NCBI GenBank assembly: GCA_014653665.1
Contig: JACWEE010000003.1
Coordinates: 1 to 59,081 of the forward strand
Source: Pelagibacterales bacterium SAG-MED34
GTDB lineage: Bacteria > Pseudomonadota > Alphaproteobacteria > Pelagibacterales > Pelagibacteraceae
Length of the DNA: 59,081 nt
Direction: 5' to 3'
Of this stretch, positions 58,903 to 59,081 are shown piece by piece (position 1 is the stretch's first letter; each line of letters starts with the position of its first letter). The notes beneath the pieces are model-generated. The model did no database searches. It was given only the letters and a program-made list of their open reading frames with translations, and was not told the DNA's origin. Made by a program: the position numbers and the translations under genes.

Positions 58903-59081
58903 ATTTAATTTATTTGGACTAATTCCATGGGATCCTCCTTCTTTTTTACTAATAGGTGTATGGCCATGCTTAATGGGTGTTTCAATGTGGATGCAGCAAA
59001 AACTAAATCCTACACCTCCCGATCCTGTTCAAGCAAAAATATTTATGTTCTTTCCGTTATTTTTGACTGTAATACTAGCTC
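58892..59081 (+). CDS. yidC: YidC/Oxa1 membrane insertase, internal fragment (cut at both ends)
   Basis: The plus-strand frame beginning CCT at 58892 reads [18 protein letters not shown], then [18 protein letters not shown], then [18 protein letters not shown] and PLFLTVILA up to the window edge. This matches the conserved C-terminal core of YidC (SMWxQQKLNP...DPxQAKIFM). No start codon or N-terminal two-thirds precedes it; upstream DNA switches directly to antisense of dapD. It is therefore a fragment, either a chimeric join or a rearranged copy. Confidence 0.85.

Noticed and set aside
58903-58928. Minus-strand ATG at 58928 with a GGAGG site, as a possible dapD start
   Set aside because: It is 26 bases upstream of the DapD frame, so out of frame, and stops after seven codons; it falls in DNA that is YidC coding sequence on the other strand.

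Overview
The window is a dense, strongly AT-rich bacterial chromosome segment. Intergenic gaps are mostly under 60 bases, many genes overlap by 1 to 14 bases, and there are three tRNA genes. There is no rRNA, insertion sequence, prophage or CRISPR array. Gene content and order (argH-lptM-lysA; helicase-TerB-fdxA-carD; thrS-infC-rpmI-rplT-pheST-lepA; dnaJ-cobS-cobT beside bolA; aroK-aroB; def-fmt-truA facing dapD-dapE) point to an alphaproteobacterium. The very low GC, small gaps, TAXI-type TRAP transporter, gltD-gltB order and Lys/Asn/Ile-rich proteins fit a streamlined marine SAR11 (Pelagibacterales) genome. That placement is an inference from gene content, not from a marker tree.

Layout. 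1-6.4 kb: start of a PlsC-like acyltransferase, lysA, a tiny LptM-type lipoprotein and argH on the minus strand; then a TlpA-like thioredoxin, an esterase and an HNH nuclease on plus; then coq7, dsbB and a YqaA/DedA membrane protein on minus. 6.4-12.7 kb: tRNA-Leu directly followed by an acyl-CoA synthetase, a 27-residue poly-lysine gene with its own promoter, leader hairpin and terminator, then the minus-strand helicase/TerB/ferredoxin/CarD cluster. 12.7-18.5 kb: acetoacetyl-CoA synthetase, TAXI TRAP transporter, a hotdog thioesterase with a 27-residue membrane peptide in front of it, and tRNA-Arg. 18.5-25.3 kb: a pyruvate dehydrogenase operon in which the lipoyl domain sits on E1 instead of E2, coupled to a gamma-butyrobetaine-hydroxylase-like dioxygenase; a DMT exporter; uppP. 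25.4-32.2 kb: glutamate synthase gltD-gltB and a hydrolase. 32.2-41.9 kb: a glycosyltransferase, then the translation operon thrS-infC-rpmI-rplT-pheS-pheT-lepA, ending in tRNA-Ser. 41.9-49.8 kb: an FkbM methyltransferase, a short GyrB, a RegB-like sensor kinase, and the dnaJ-cobS-cobT cluster divergent from bolA. 49.7-59.1 kb: aroK-aroB, two unrecognised envelope genes, def-fmt-truA, and the minus-strand dapD-dapE-HDAC-SET cluster.

Together the genes cover lysine (dapD, dapE, lysA), arginine (argH), chorismate (aroK, aroB) and glutamate (gltBD) synthesis, acetyl-CoA supply (pyruvate dehydrogenase, acyl-CoA and acetoacetyl-CoA ligases), translation, and envelope functions (uppP, lptM, dsbB).

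Most notable points: the E1/E2 lipoyl-domain relocation; the poly-lysine mini-gene; a SET-domain protein and an HDAC-family enzyme in the lysine-synthesis operon; and the last ~190 bases, which encode an internal fragment of YidC on the plus strand joined head-on to a 5'-truncated dapD. That last point looks like a chimeric or rearranged contig end and should be checked before the end of the window is trusted.
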